A DNA stretch of 64,000 bases from Pacificispira sp002696645. Lineage in GTDB: Bacteria > Pseudomonadota > Alphaproteobacteria > UBA8366 > Aestuariispiraceae. Below the pieces are notes generated by a model. That model was given only the letters and a program-made list of their open reading frames with translations. It ran no database searches and had not been told where the DNA came from. Location of the stretch: the NCBI RefSeq assembly GCF_048892425.1, contig NZ_JBLZHU010000005.1, positions 244,625-308,624 on the forward strand, in the 5' to 3' direction. Shown piece by piece: positions 38,239 through 46,421 of the stretch; the stretch's first letter is position 1, and the number at the start of each line of letters is the position of its first letter. The translations under genes and the position numbers were made by a program.

Positions 38239-39159
38239 ATGTATACTCAATATCAAAAAATCAAATCGATAACTCTGAAACAAATCATTTATGCGCTGGC
38301 GGCTGCGGATGCGGGCAGCGTGACGGCGGCGGCGCATAATCTGCATGTGTCACAGCCATCGATTTCTACCGCCATTGCGGCCTTGGAACAGCATTATGGT
38401 CTGAAGCTGTTCACGCGGCATCCGGCCCACGGCGTCTCGCTGACACGGTTTGGTGTGAAGGTCATGGCGGAGGCCCACCTGTTATGCGATCAGGCGCAAA
38501 CAGTTGCCGCACTGGCAGGCCCCAATGCAGGATTAAGCGGTGAAATCGGCCTGTGCTGTTACGAGGCGATTGCGCCTTACATCCTGCCCCGGCTGCTAAT
38601 GCGCCTTCGGGAAAAGCTGCCCGACGTCATCGTCCGCTATACGGAGGCGGATATGGAAGGGGTGGCCAACACCCTGAAACGGGGCGCGGCGGATCTGGCC
38701 ATCACCTATGATTTGGGTCTGGAAAGCGATATGCTGACCCAGACGATCTATAGCTTACAGCCCCATGTGATCTGTCCGGTCGATCATGAATTTGCCGACA
38801 GAAAGAGTGTGTTTCTGTCTGAATTGCATAATCAGAAACTGGTCCTGTTGGATCAACCGTTAAGCGCCCAATATGTCCTGGGGCTTTTGAGGGCCAGCAA
38901 GGTTGATCCCATCATCACGGCACAGGTCCGTGGCTTTGAACTGCTGCGGTCACTGGTCGCCAATGGGTTTGGCATTGCTGTTACCCACACTCATCCCAAA
39001 ACCGCCGTCACCTATGATGGCCGCCCCATCTGTTCCATCCCCATCGCCGATGATCTGGCGGAACAGCGGATCCTGCTGGCCTATATGCCCCAAACCCAAA
39101 TCCGCCCCGTCCTGAAAGCCGCCCAGGCGGAAATCATCAGCCTGTTTGCAAACGACTAA
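38239..39159 (+). CDS. LysR-family transcriptional regulator
   Basis: The 306-residue regulator has an N-terminal winged HTH (SVTAAAHNLHVSQPSISTAI, ALEQHYGLKLFTRHPAHGVSLT) and a periplasmic-binding-like effector domain (from about 100: GEIGLCCYEAIAPYILPRLL). The N terminus (MYTQYQKIKSITLKQIIYAL) is slightly long. It is divergent from the PhyH-type oxygenase gene across a short AT-rich intergenic region (38169–38238), the usual arrangement for a LysR activator and its target. Confidence 0.88.
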   Translation: MYTQYQKIKSITLKQIIYALAAADAGSVTAAAHNLHVSQPSISTAIAALEQHYGLKLFTRHPAHGVSLTRFGVKVMAEAHLLCDQAQTVAALAGPNAGLSGEIGLCCYEAIAPYILPRLLMRLREKLPDVIVRYTEADMEGVANTLKRGAADLAITYDLGLESDMLTQTIYSLQPHVICPVDHEFADRKSVFLSELHNQKLVLLDQPLSAQYVLGLLRASKVDPIITAQVRGFELLRSLVANGFGIAVTHTHPKTAVTYDGRPICSIPIADDLAEQRILLAYMPQTQIRPVLKAAQAEIISLFAND

Positions 39160-39170
39160 TGCATACAGCA

Positions 39171-39193
39171 GAGGGCGCAAATTGTGCGCCCTC
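39171..39193. terminator. Terminator-like hairpin between the LysR gene and tRNA-Pro
   Basis: A perfect 9-bp GC-rich stem (GAGGGCGCA with TGCGCCCTC) with a five-base loop lies between the convergent LysR gene and tRNA. A short T-run (ATTTTTG) follows about 13 bp later on the plus strand. It could end either transcript. Confidence 0.55.
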
Positions 39194-39215
39194 AAACTGC
39201 ATGATATTTTTGAAT

Positions 39216-39292
39216 TGGTCGGAGAGGCAGGATTCGAACCTGCGACCCCCTGCTCCCGAAGCAGGTGCGCTACCAGGCTGCGCTACACTCCG
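39216..39292 (-). tRNA. tRNA-Pro (anticodon CGG)
   Basis: The 77-nt cloverleaf is read on the minus strand. It begins CGGAGTG and ends CTCTCCG-A-CCA with an encoded CCA. The anticodon arm is CCTGC-TTCGGGA-GCAGG (CGG at positions 34–36). The D-arm holds AGCCTGGTAGC and the T-arm GGTTCGAATCC. One T·T mismatch occurs at position 6–67 of the acceptor stem. No flanking att-like duplication is seen. Confidence 0.96.
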
Positions 39293-39458
39293 ATAGGGTG
39301 CGATCGGATGATGGCGAACCATCACCATAAAGCGGAACGGCTTATAGCGCTCCGGCTCAGGCGGTGCAAGATGTGGATTGCATCGGGTCCTGGAATTTTC
39401 AAAACCGGCGGGAGTGCGATAGGCTTGCGGAAATAGACAGCAAGAGGGTGTTTCTTCA

Positions 39459-40007
39459 GTGATTACGGATGTTCTGGATTTTTGGTGCACGCAGCATGGA
39501 CCCAAGGATTGGTTTGCGCGGTCCGACGCGTTGGATGCGGCGATCCATCAGCAATTTTCTGATCTGCATCAGTCATTTTGCGATAGCAGCGAGGCGGCCT
39601 GGGCGGTGTCGGATACGCCGCTGGGCGCGCTGGCGGTGGTGATCGTGCTGGATCAGTTTTCCCGCAATTTGTATCGCGACTCGGCAAAGGCCTTCGCGAT
39701 GGATCCATTGGCCCGGGACATTGCCCGCTATGTCATTGCGCGCGGATTTCATACCGATCCCGGTCTGCCTACCCTGTCGGAGCTCTTCTTCTATCTGCCA
39801 TTTGAACACAGTGAATCCCTGGCAGACCAGGACTGGTCCTGTGCGCTGATCGCCAGTATGGGGGATGAAACCTATGACGAATATGCCAGGCAGCATCGCG
39901 ACATTATCGTTCGGTTCGGGCGCTTTCCCCATCGCAATGCGGCGCTTGGTCGGATCAGCACCGATGCAGAGCGCGACTTTCTGACCCAGCCAGGCTCTTC
40001 TTTCTAG
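39459..40007 (+). CDS. DUF924 family protein
   Basis: The 182-residue protein starts at GTG 39459 with AGAGGG upstream. Typical DUF924 elements are VLDFWCTQHGPKDWFARSDALD at the N terminus, LGALAVVIVLDQFSRNLYRDS, FFYLPFEHSESLADQDW and the closing FGRFPHRNAALGRISTDAE. The fold is a TPR-like helical bundle of unknown function, conserved across proteobacteria. Confidence 0.9.
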   Translation: MITDVLDFWCTQHGPKDWFARSDALDAAIHQQFSDLHQSFCDSSEAAWAVSDTPLGALAVVIVLDQFSRNLYRDSAKAFAMDPLARDIARYVIARGFHTDPGLPTLSELFFYLPFEHSESLADQDWSCALIASMGDETYDEYARQHRDIIVRFGRFPHRNAALGRISTDAERDFLTQPGSSF

Positions 40008-40102
40008 GCATCGGGGCCAAATGCCTTTTCCTGACGCGGCGGGTCCAGTATGACTTTCGCACGTCAACAGATAATCCCGCCCCTTCTTCTCTTTGAGTTG
40101 TG

Positions 40103-41269
40103 ATGTCCAGTCTCCGCCCCATCCTGCCGCTTATTCTGGCCACTGTGTTCAGTATCATCGGCCTTGGCATCATCGTGCCGGTGCTGCCCTTTCAGGTGAC
40201 GGCGCTGGGCGGTGAGTCGGGCGCGGCGCCGCTGATTTTTTCTGCATTCTCCATGGCTGCTGTGATCAGCGCACCGGTTTGGGGCTGGCTGTCTGACCGG
40301 ATCGGGCGCAAGCCGGTGCTGCTTGCCTCTGCTTTGGCGACGGTGCTGTCTTATCTTTGGCTGGCGAATGTTGAGGGACTGGCTGAAGTTTATGCCAGCC
40401 GGGTCATGGCGGGGCTGGCGGCGGGATGGTTCACAGCGGCGGCGGCCTATGTGTCGGATGTGACATCGGATGCAGACCGGGCAAAGGGTATGGGGATGCT
40501 GGGGGCTGCTTTCGGGGTCGGCTTTTGCATCGGGCCAGGCCTGGGTGCCTGGGCGGTCGGGGGCGATGCGCCAAATTATGCGCTGCCCGCCTATGCGGCG
40601 GCAGGCTGTGCGGCGCTGGGCCTGTTGATCGCGGTGCTGTTCGTTAAAGAACCCGCGCGACACAGTGACGACCAAATCGTTCGCTTTGCCACCAATGTGC
40701 TGCGCAACAACAATATCTCCCTGTTATTGGTGCTGCATTTCACAATCCATCTGGTCTTCACTGCGATGGAAGGGGTATTTGCCATTTGGGCGGCCGCAGA
40801 ATTTGGGCTGGGCGCGCGGGATGTTGGGTATTATCTGGCCTTTTCCGGATTGATCACCGTGCTGGTTCAGGGGGGATTGGTGCGCCGTGTTGTGCCCATA
40901 TTCGGGGAGGCGCGGGTGATCATCTTTGCGGCTGGAACACTGACTGCAACGATGCTGGCGATCCTGATCGTGGACGCCCCAATAATGATCCTGCTGCCCA
41001 TGGGCCTGCTGGCGATCGGGATGGGGTTGCACAATCCGGCCATGCAAAGCCTGTTGAGCCAGATTGCCCCCAAGGCAATGCGTGGCGGCACATTGGGCAA
41101 TGCCCAAAGCGCCCAGTCCTTCGCGCGAATCTTAGGGCCTGCCTGGGGGGCGGCGGTTTTCAGCGCCTTTGGGCCGGACTCCCCTTTTATCATTGGCGCG
41201 GTGATCTTCGTCGGAGCCACCATTTTCGCCTATTATCTGGCGCGACGGTTTCCCAAAACCGTAGTCTGA
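40103..41269 (+). CDS. MFS transporter, TetA-like multidrug efflux type
   Basis: The 12-TM carrier of about 388 residues has the loop 2–3 motif GWLSDRIGRKPVLL and the exporter-type motif C region GAAFGVGFCIGPGLGAWAVGG in TM5. These mark the drug:H+ antiporter (TetA/TCR-like) branch. A GTG three bases upstream of the ATG is an alternative start. The substrate is unknown and no TetR regulator is adjacent. Confidence 0.85.
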   Translation: MSSLRPILPLILATVFSIIGLGIIVPVLPFQVTALGGESGAAPLIFSAFSMAAVISAPVWGWLSDRIGRKPVLLASALATVLSYLWLANVEGLAEVYASRVMAGLAAGWFTAAAAYVSDVTSDADRAKGMGMLGAAFGVGFCIGPGLGAWAVGGDAPNYALPAYAAAGCAALGLLIAVLFVKEPARHSDDQIVRFATNVLRNNNISLLLVLHFTIHLVFTAMEGVFAIWAAAEFGLGARDVGYYLAFSGLITVLVQGGLVRRVVPIFGEARVIIFAAGTLTATMLAILIVDAPIMILLPMGLLAIGMGLHNPAMQSLLSQIAPKAMRGGTLGNAQSAQSFARILGPAWGAAVFSAFGPDSPFIIGAVIFVGATIFAYYLARRFPKTVV

Positions 41270-41439
41270 GCCGCTGAACCCGCCGTCAATTATCAGCGGA
41301 TGCTTAAGCGTTGGATATAGGCTATACTGCGCTGAATGGACCGGACCCCCGGCCCTCCCCTTCATGAATGGGCGATACTGTGTCGCCATTTGCGCGGGAC
41401 CCCGTTTGGGGCCTACCCCCGCTTTACTCGGAGAGTCGC

Positions 41440-41697
41440 ATGGCAAAAGCAAAACCTAAGAAAACGCAGACGGTTGTTTCAAATACTCCCCTGACGGCCG
41501 CCCCTCGCGTGCCTTCGGGTAAGCCCACGGCCGTTGCGCAATTGAAGACATTTAAGGCGGAATTGGACCGTGCCCCGTCGGGTATGAAAAAAGATGCCGC
41601 CCTGCGCCAATACGCCATCGCCGATGCCGCGATGAAGGACAATAATGATCGCGGGCTTTTAAAGGCGCTGGAGGAAGCAAAGAAACTGCTGCGCTGA
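41440..41697 (+). CDS. Small basic hypothetical protein
   Basis: The 85-residue protein is Lys/Ala-rich: an unstructured N terminus (AKAKPKKTQTVVSNTPLTAA) followed by two helices (TAVAQLKTFKAELDRAPSG; KKDAALRQYAIADAAMKDN) and a closing KALEEAKKLLR. GGAGAG lies before the ATG at 41440; upstream in-frame codons to 41368 look untranslated. I do not recognise a family. The length, start signal and helical pattern support a real gene. Confidence 0.6.
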   Translation: MAKAKPKKTQTVVSNTPLTAAPRVPSGKPTAVAQLKTFKAELDRAPSGMKKDAALRQYAIADAAMKDNNDRGLLKALEEAKKLLR

Positions 41698-41764
41698 GCG
41701 ATATTTACAGCGGGCCCGCCCTTCAAGACGAAACGCTTCTCAGGGAGAGGGTGCCTATGTCGTC

Positions 41765-41792
41765 GTCACCCCGGACTTGATCCGGGGTCCAG
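41765..41792. repeat. Intergenic palindromic repeat, copy 2
   Basis: This is the exact reverse complement of the 28-bp sequence at 2467–2494 and contains the same ACCCCGGATCAAGTCCGGGGT core. It sits in the gap (41698–41917) between the small basic protein gene and the end of pdxJ. Adjacent bases (GTCGCCTGCGCGGGAGCGAC at 41829–41848) form another short palindrome. Confidence 0.75.
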
Positions 41793-41917
41793 GGCGGCAG
41801 GCACGATGGGCGTGGGTGGCCCTGGGCTGTCGCCTGCGCGGGAGCGACGGCATTGTTTGCAGATATCACCACCCTCCTGTGAGGGACGGCAATGCCGCGT
41901 GCTTTCATCGGGAGAGT

Positions 41918-42709
41918 CTAGGCTGCTGCCGTCTTCTGGTCGCCCTTAAACTGCAAGGCCGTCAAATAAGCCTTCACGGTGGCATCGAAGCCCATCCACA
42001 ACGCATCTGCTGTGAAGGCATGACCGATGGAAACTTCGTCCAGCCGGGGCAGGGCGCGGATCAGGTTCGGCAGATTCTCTGTTGTCAGGTCATGTCCGGC
42101 ATTGATCAACATGCCGGCATCCAGCGCCGCCTGGGCCGATCTGGCATAGCGGGCCAATAACGCGGCCTCGTCCGCCGTGCCAAAGGCATCAGCATAGGGG
42201 CCGGTATAGAGTTCGACGCGGTCGGCCCCCAGGGCGGCGGCTTTTTGCATGGCCGGGGCCGGATCGTCGGTCGCATCCATGAACAGCGCGACACGACAGC
42301 CAAGGCCTTTTAAGGTGGCGATTGTCTGCTTCAGCCGGTCAGCCTCGCCAAACACATCCCAGCCACTGTCAGACGTGGCAGCATCGGGGGAGTCCGGGAC
42401 CAGCGTTGCCTGATCCGGGCGGACCTTGTTGATGATGGCCAGGAAATCATCGAAGGGATTGCCTTCCACATTAAATTCCACCCCGCGCGCGGCCCATCCT
42501 TCATCGCGGATCATCGCGGCGATGTTCATCACATCGCTCTTTCGGATATGACGCTCATCCGGGCGCGGATGCACGGTCAGGCCATGGGCACCCGCCCGCA
42601 GCACGGTACGGCCCGCCTCAATGGGATCGGGATAGCCGACATGACGCTGGTTGCGCAGCAGGGCCACCTTGTTCAGGTTCACAGACAGTTTTGTTTCAAC
42701 GCGTTTCAT
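41918..42709 (-). CDS. pdxJ: Pyridoxine 5'-phosphate synthase
   Basis: The 263-residue TIM-barrel enzyme condenses 3-amino-1-hydroxyacetone phosphate with deoxyxylulose 5-phosphate to give pyridoxine 5'-phosphate. Signatures are LSVNLNKVALLRNQRHVGYPDP, AGAHGLTVHPRPDERHIR, VEFNVEGNPFDDF and GHDLTTENLPNLI with GHAFTADALWMG near the end. Length is in the normal range (about 240–260). Confidence 0.94.
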   Translation of the reverse strand: MKRVETKLSVNLNKVALLRNQRHVGYPDPIEAGRTVLRAGAHGLTVHPRPDERHIRKSDVMNIAAMIRDEGWAARGVEFNVEGNPFDDFLAIINKVRPDQATLVPDSPDAATSDSGWDVFGEADRLKQTIATLKGLGCRVALFMDATDDPAPAMQKAAALGADRVELYTGPYADAFGTADEAALLARYARSAQAALDAGMLINAGHDLTTENLPNLIRALPRLDEVSIGHAFTADALWMGFDATVKAYLTALQFKGDQKTAAA

Positions 42710-42829
42710 ACCAGAAATCCCGAACTTTGCTTAATTGGCTTTAGATATAGGATGTTCACAGCACTTTGATAGGGCCATTTTGATGAAATCGTGCTGGACC
42801 TTTCGCAGGGATTGGTTGATAAGCCGCAG

Positions 42830-43729
42830 ATGGTTTTGTCCGATAATATAAAAGGCGCGTCCTTGATGGCGGCCAGCATGGCGGCGTTTATCGTCAATGA
42901 TACATTGATGAAACTCGCCTATGATTTCGTTTCCATGTATCAGGCGATGTTGCTCCGGGGATTGGCCGCGACCGCAATGATCGTGGTGATTGCAGCCTGG
43001 CGACGCGAGTTGAAAGTCTCCGTTCCAAAGCGGGAGCGCGGCATTCTGGCCCTGCGTGTTCTGGGGGAGGTCGGGTCCACCACCGCCTTTCTGACGGCCC
43101 TGTTGCATATGCCGTTGGCCAATCTGACAGCCATCATGCAGACCATGCCGCTGGCCGTGACTCTGGCCGCCGCCGTGTTCCTGAAGGAGCCCCTGGGCTG
43201 GCGGCGCTGGTCGGCGATTGCGGTTGGATTCTGTGGTGTTCTGATGATCGTGCGGCCGGGGTCTGACGGGTTCAACAGCTTTTCAATATTGGCGCTGGTT
43301 GCGGTTGCCTTTGTCGTGCTGCGGGATATTTCGACCCGGCGGCTGAACGCCCAGATACCCTCAATCTTCGTTTCCCTGCTGACCTCCGTCGCGGTCACGG
43401 TTCTGGCGGCGGTCATGGCCCCGACGATGGAATGGCGCCCCTTAAGCGGGCACGCGCTTGCCTTGTTGGGCACGGCGGCCGTCTGTGTGATTTTCGGCTA
43501 TATCTTCAGTGTGAAGGCCATGCGCGTTGGCGAAATCGCCTTCGTGGCCCCGTTCCGCTATACGATCATGATCTGGGCCATCCTGCTGGGGATCTTCGTC
43601 TTCAACGATTACCCCAGCCAATGGACCCTGATCGGTGCCGCCATCATCGTTGGCACCGGCGTCTATTCCTTCTACCGCGAGCGCAAACGTCGCCTGCTGG
43701 CCGCCAAAGTCGCACCGCGCAATCCTTAA
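42830..43729 (+). CDS. EamA-family (DMT) transporter
   Basis: The protein is about 299 residues with ten TM helices in two EamA repeats: MAASMAAFIVNDTLMKLAYD at the start, MPLAVTLAAAVFLKEPLGWR closing repeat 1 and APFRYTIMIWAILLGIFVFN in repeat 2. The ATG at 42830 fits the family N terminus; a GTG at 42791 would add 13 residues. It is divergent from pdxJ and convergent with the DMGDH-like gene. Substrate unknown. Confidence 0.85.
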   Translation: MVLSDNIKGASLMAASMAAFIVNDTLMKLAYDFVSMYQAMLLRGLAATAMIVVIAAWRRELKVSVPKRERGILALRVLGEVGSTTAFLTALLHMPLANLTAIMQTMPLAVTLAAAVFLKEPLGWRRWSAIAVGFCGVLMIVRPGSDGFNSFSILALVAVAFVVLRDISTRRLNAQIPSIFVSLLTSVAVTVLAAVMAPTMEWRPLSGHALALLGTAAVCVIFGYIFSVKAMRVGEIAFVAPFRYTIMIWAILLGIFVFNDYPSQWTLIGAAIIVGTGVYSFYRERKRRLLAAKVAPRNP

Positions 43730-43744
43730 GGCGGGCGGGCGGGG

Positions 43745-46174
43745 TTACCCCCGCATCCGCTCTGCCTTCGGGTCGAACAGGGCTTCGGTGATCAGGGTGG
43801 CCGTATGGGGCACCCCTAAGATTTCGATCTCGAACTTGCCGCCCTCGATAATGCGTTCCTTGGGGATCATGCCAATCGCGACGGACTTGCGGGCCCAATG
43901 GGCGTAGCCGCCTGATGTGACATAGCCGATGACCTTGCCGTCCTGCCAGATCGGCTCGTCTGCGACACAATCAGCAGATTCCGGGCTGTCTGGCACATCC
44001 ACGACGAAGGTTGCCAGATGGTTGGCAGGTGGATTTTCGCGCTCTGCAACGGCAACATCCCGACCAATGAAGTCATTCTTCTTGAAATTGCAGAAACGGT
44101 CCAAGCCGGTTTCTGCCGGGGTGAAGTCCGGGCGGAATTCCCGCAGCCAGGAACCGAAACTCTTTTCCAGCCGCAGCGACATCATGGCCCGCATGCCAAA
44201 GGGTTTCAGGCCCAGATCGGCCCCGGCACTCTTTAAGGCTTCATACAGCGCAACCTGATGATCGCGATGGACATAGATTTCATAGCCCAGATCACCGGTA
44301 TAGGTGACGCGGTTGACCAGGGCCGGGATCGGTCCGATCTCGATGGCTGTGCAGCTCAGGAAGGGCATGGCGGTATTGGACGTGTCGCTGTCGGTGACGC
44401 GGGACAGCAAGTCGCGGGCGTTCGGCCCGGCAATCTGAAAGCCGATCCGCTCCAGCGACACATTGCGCAGGCTGACCGATCCGTCTTCGGGCAGGTGCTG
44501 TTGGAACCAGCGCATATGGAAGGACTGGGCAGAGAAGGAGGCGGTCAATTGCACCTCTTCTTCCCCCAGGCGCGCCATGGTGAAATCCCCGATGATCTTG
44601 CCCTTGGTCGACAGCATCGCGGTCAGCGCGATTTTGCCGACGGCAGGCACGCGGTTGGTCATGATATGGTTCAGCCAGGCCACGGCACCCGTGCCAGTGA
44701 CCAGATACTTCCCGAAATTGTGGATCTCATTGATGCCCACCGCTTCCCGCACGGCGCGGCATTCGGCCCCGATGGCGTCAAAGGCACTGGAACGGCGGAA
44801 GCTTGGCGTTTCAAACAGCGGTTCGCCTTCGGGTGCGAAATAGTTCACATGCTCCATGCCATAGCCAGAGCCGAAGACCGCGCGTTCTGCCTTCCACAGG
44901 CCATAGGCGGGTGTGGTTTGTAGCGGGCGACCGACCGGCAGTTCTTCATTGGGGTAGGAGATGGAGAAGCGCCGCTGATAATTTTCCGTCACTTTCATGC
45001 GGGTATAGGGCCGGGTGCAGTAATCGCCAAAGCGCGCGACATCCATGGCATAGACGTTGCGGCTGGGCTCGCCCTCTACCATCCATTCCGCCAGCGTCAG
45101 GCCGACGCCGCCGCCCTGGCTGAAGCCTGCCATCACGGCACAAGCGGACCAGTAATTGCGCAGGCCCGGCACTGGACCGACCAGTGGGTTGCCGTCTGGC
45201 GCGAAGGTGAAGGGACCATTGATCACAGTCTTGATCCCCGCCGTGCCCAGCACGGGATAGCGCTTGAACGCCGCGTCCAGTGGCTCTGAAATGCGGTCCA
45301 GATTGTTGTTCAGCAATTCATGGCCGAAATCCCACGGTGTGCCATTGACGGCCCAGGGGTCACAGTCCTGCTCATAAATCCCGATCACCAGCCCGCGGCC
45401 TTCCTGGCGCAGATAGGTCTCCCCCGCCGGGTCCATGACATGGGGCAATTCGGTCGGGTGGTTATAGACTTCGGGAATGTCGTCGGTGACCAGATATTGG
45501 TGTTCCATCGGGTGCAGCGGCAGGAAGACGCCCGCCATCTGCCCGACCTCGCGCGCCCACAGGCCCGCTGCGTTGATCAGGTGTTCGCAGGTGACCGTGC
45601 CCTGTTCAGTGACCACATCCCAGCCGCCATCGGCGCGGGGATTGGTTTCCAGCACGCGGTTGCGCAGCACGATTTCTGCGCCGGCCATGCGGGCGGCCTT
45701 GGCATAGGCATGGGTCGTGCCCGACGGGTCCAGATGTCCGTCCAGCGGATCATACAGCCCGCCCAACACGCCCTCGACATTGGTAATCGGCGACAGTTTT
45801 TGGATTTCCTCCGGCCCGACGATTTCGGTGTCCAGACCCATATAGCGATGCTTGGCACGCTCCGCCTTCAGGTAATCCAGCCGGTCGCGGGTCGTGGCAA
45901 TCGTGACCCCGCCGACATGGTGCAGGCCACAGGACATGCCCGTGATCTCTTCCAATTCCTTATACAGGCGGATCGTATATCCCTGCAGGGCGGCCATATT
46001 GGTATCGGCATTCAGTGTATGAAACCCGCCCGCCGCATGCCAGGTCGACCCGGAAGTCAGTTCAGACCGCTCAATCAGCAACAGGTCCGTCCAGCCCAGC
46101 TTGGTTAAGTGATACAGCACCGAACACCCAACAACACCCCCACCAATAACGACAACCCGGACATGCGATTTCAT
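43745..46174 (-). CDS. Dimethylglycine/sarcosine dehydrogenase-like flavoprotein (FAD + GcvT domains)
   Basis: The 809-residue protein has an N-terminal FAD-binding DAO domain (VVVIGGGVVGCSVLYHLTKLG, SELTSGSTWHAAGGFHTL; the latter contains the His used for covalent FAD in relatives). A middle DUF1989/FAO_M-type segment follows, and then a C-terminal GcvT aminomethyltransferase domain (about 430–800) with FNVTYTGDLGYEIYV-like sequence near residues 640–660. Enzymes of this design oxidatively demethylate N-methylated amines and pass the formyl/methylene unit to tetrahydrofolate and electrons to ETF. ETF:ubiquinone oxidoreductase is encoded at 57839. Exact substrate unknown. Confidence 0.85.
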   Translation of the reverse strand: MKSHVRVVVIGGGVVGCSVLYHLTKLGWTDLLLIERSELTSGSTWHAAGGFHTLNADTNMAALQGYTIRLYKELEEITGMSCGLHHVGGVTIATTRDRLDYLKAERAKHRYMGLDTEIVGPEEIQKLSPITNVEGVLGGLYDPLDGHLDPSGTTHAYAKAARMAGAEIVLRNRVLETNPRADGGWDVVTEQGTVTCEHLINAAGLWAREVGQMAGVFLPLHPMEHQYLVTDDIPEVYNHPTELPHVMDPAGETYLRQEGRGLVIGIYEQDCDPWAVNGTPWDFGHELLNNNLDRISEPLDAAFKRYPVLGTAGIKTVINGPFTFAPDGNPLVGPVPGLRNYWSACAVMAGFSQGGGVGLTLAEWMVEGEPSRNVYAMDVARFGDYCTRPYTRMKVTENYQRRFSISYPNEELPVGRPLQTTPAYGLWKAERAVFGSGYGMEHVNYFAPEGEPLFETPSFRRSSAFDAIGAECRAVREAVGINEIHNFGKYLVTGTGAVAWLNHIMTNRVPAVGKIALTAMLSTKGKIIGDFTMARLGEEEVQLTASFSAQSFHMRWFQQHLPEDGSVSLRNVSLERIGFQIAGPNARDLLSRVTDSDTSNTAMPFLSCTAIEIGPIPALVNRVTYTGDLGYEIYVHRDHQVALYEALKSAGADLGLKPFGMRAMMSLRLEKSFGSWLREFRPDFTPAETGLDRFCNFKKNDFIGRDVAVAERENPPANHLATFVVDVPDSPESADCVADEPIWQDGKVIGYVTSGGYAHWARKSVAIGMIPKERIIEGGKFEIEILGVPHTATLITEALFDPKAERMRG

Positions 46175-46421
46175 GGAAAACCACCCTTTGCAACAGCGTC
46201 AGAAATTCAAAATCCGCCGCACTCTGCATCGGTTTTTCAGGGATGAAAAGGGAGTCGCAAATGTGATATTTGAGGGGTCGCTGTCAGGAAAACCAGCATG
46301 AAGCTCTTTGCACGGAATCCGTATATTGAAACCTTAAGCTAAAAATATGTATATTTTAGATTTTATTTATTATAAAAAGCCATTAAAGGTGATGTCATAA
46401 AAAGACTTAAAGGGTTTCATA

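Noticed and set aside
39216..39292. tRNA-Pro as an island attachment site
   Set aside because: No direct repeat of the tRNA 3' end and no integrase or foreign-looking DNA lies on either side.
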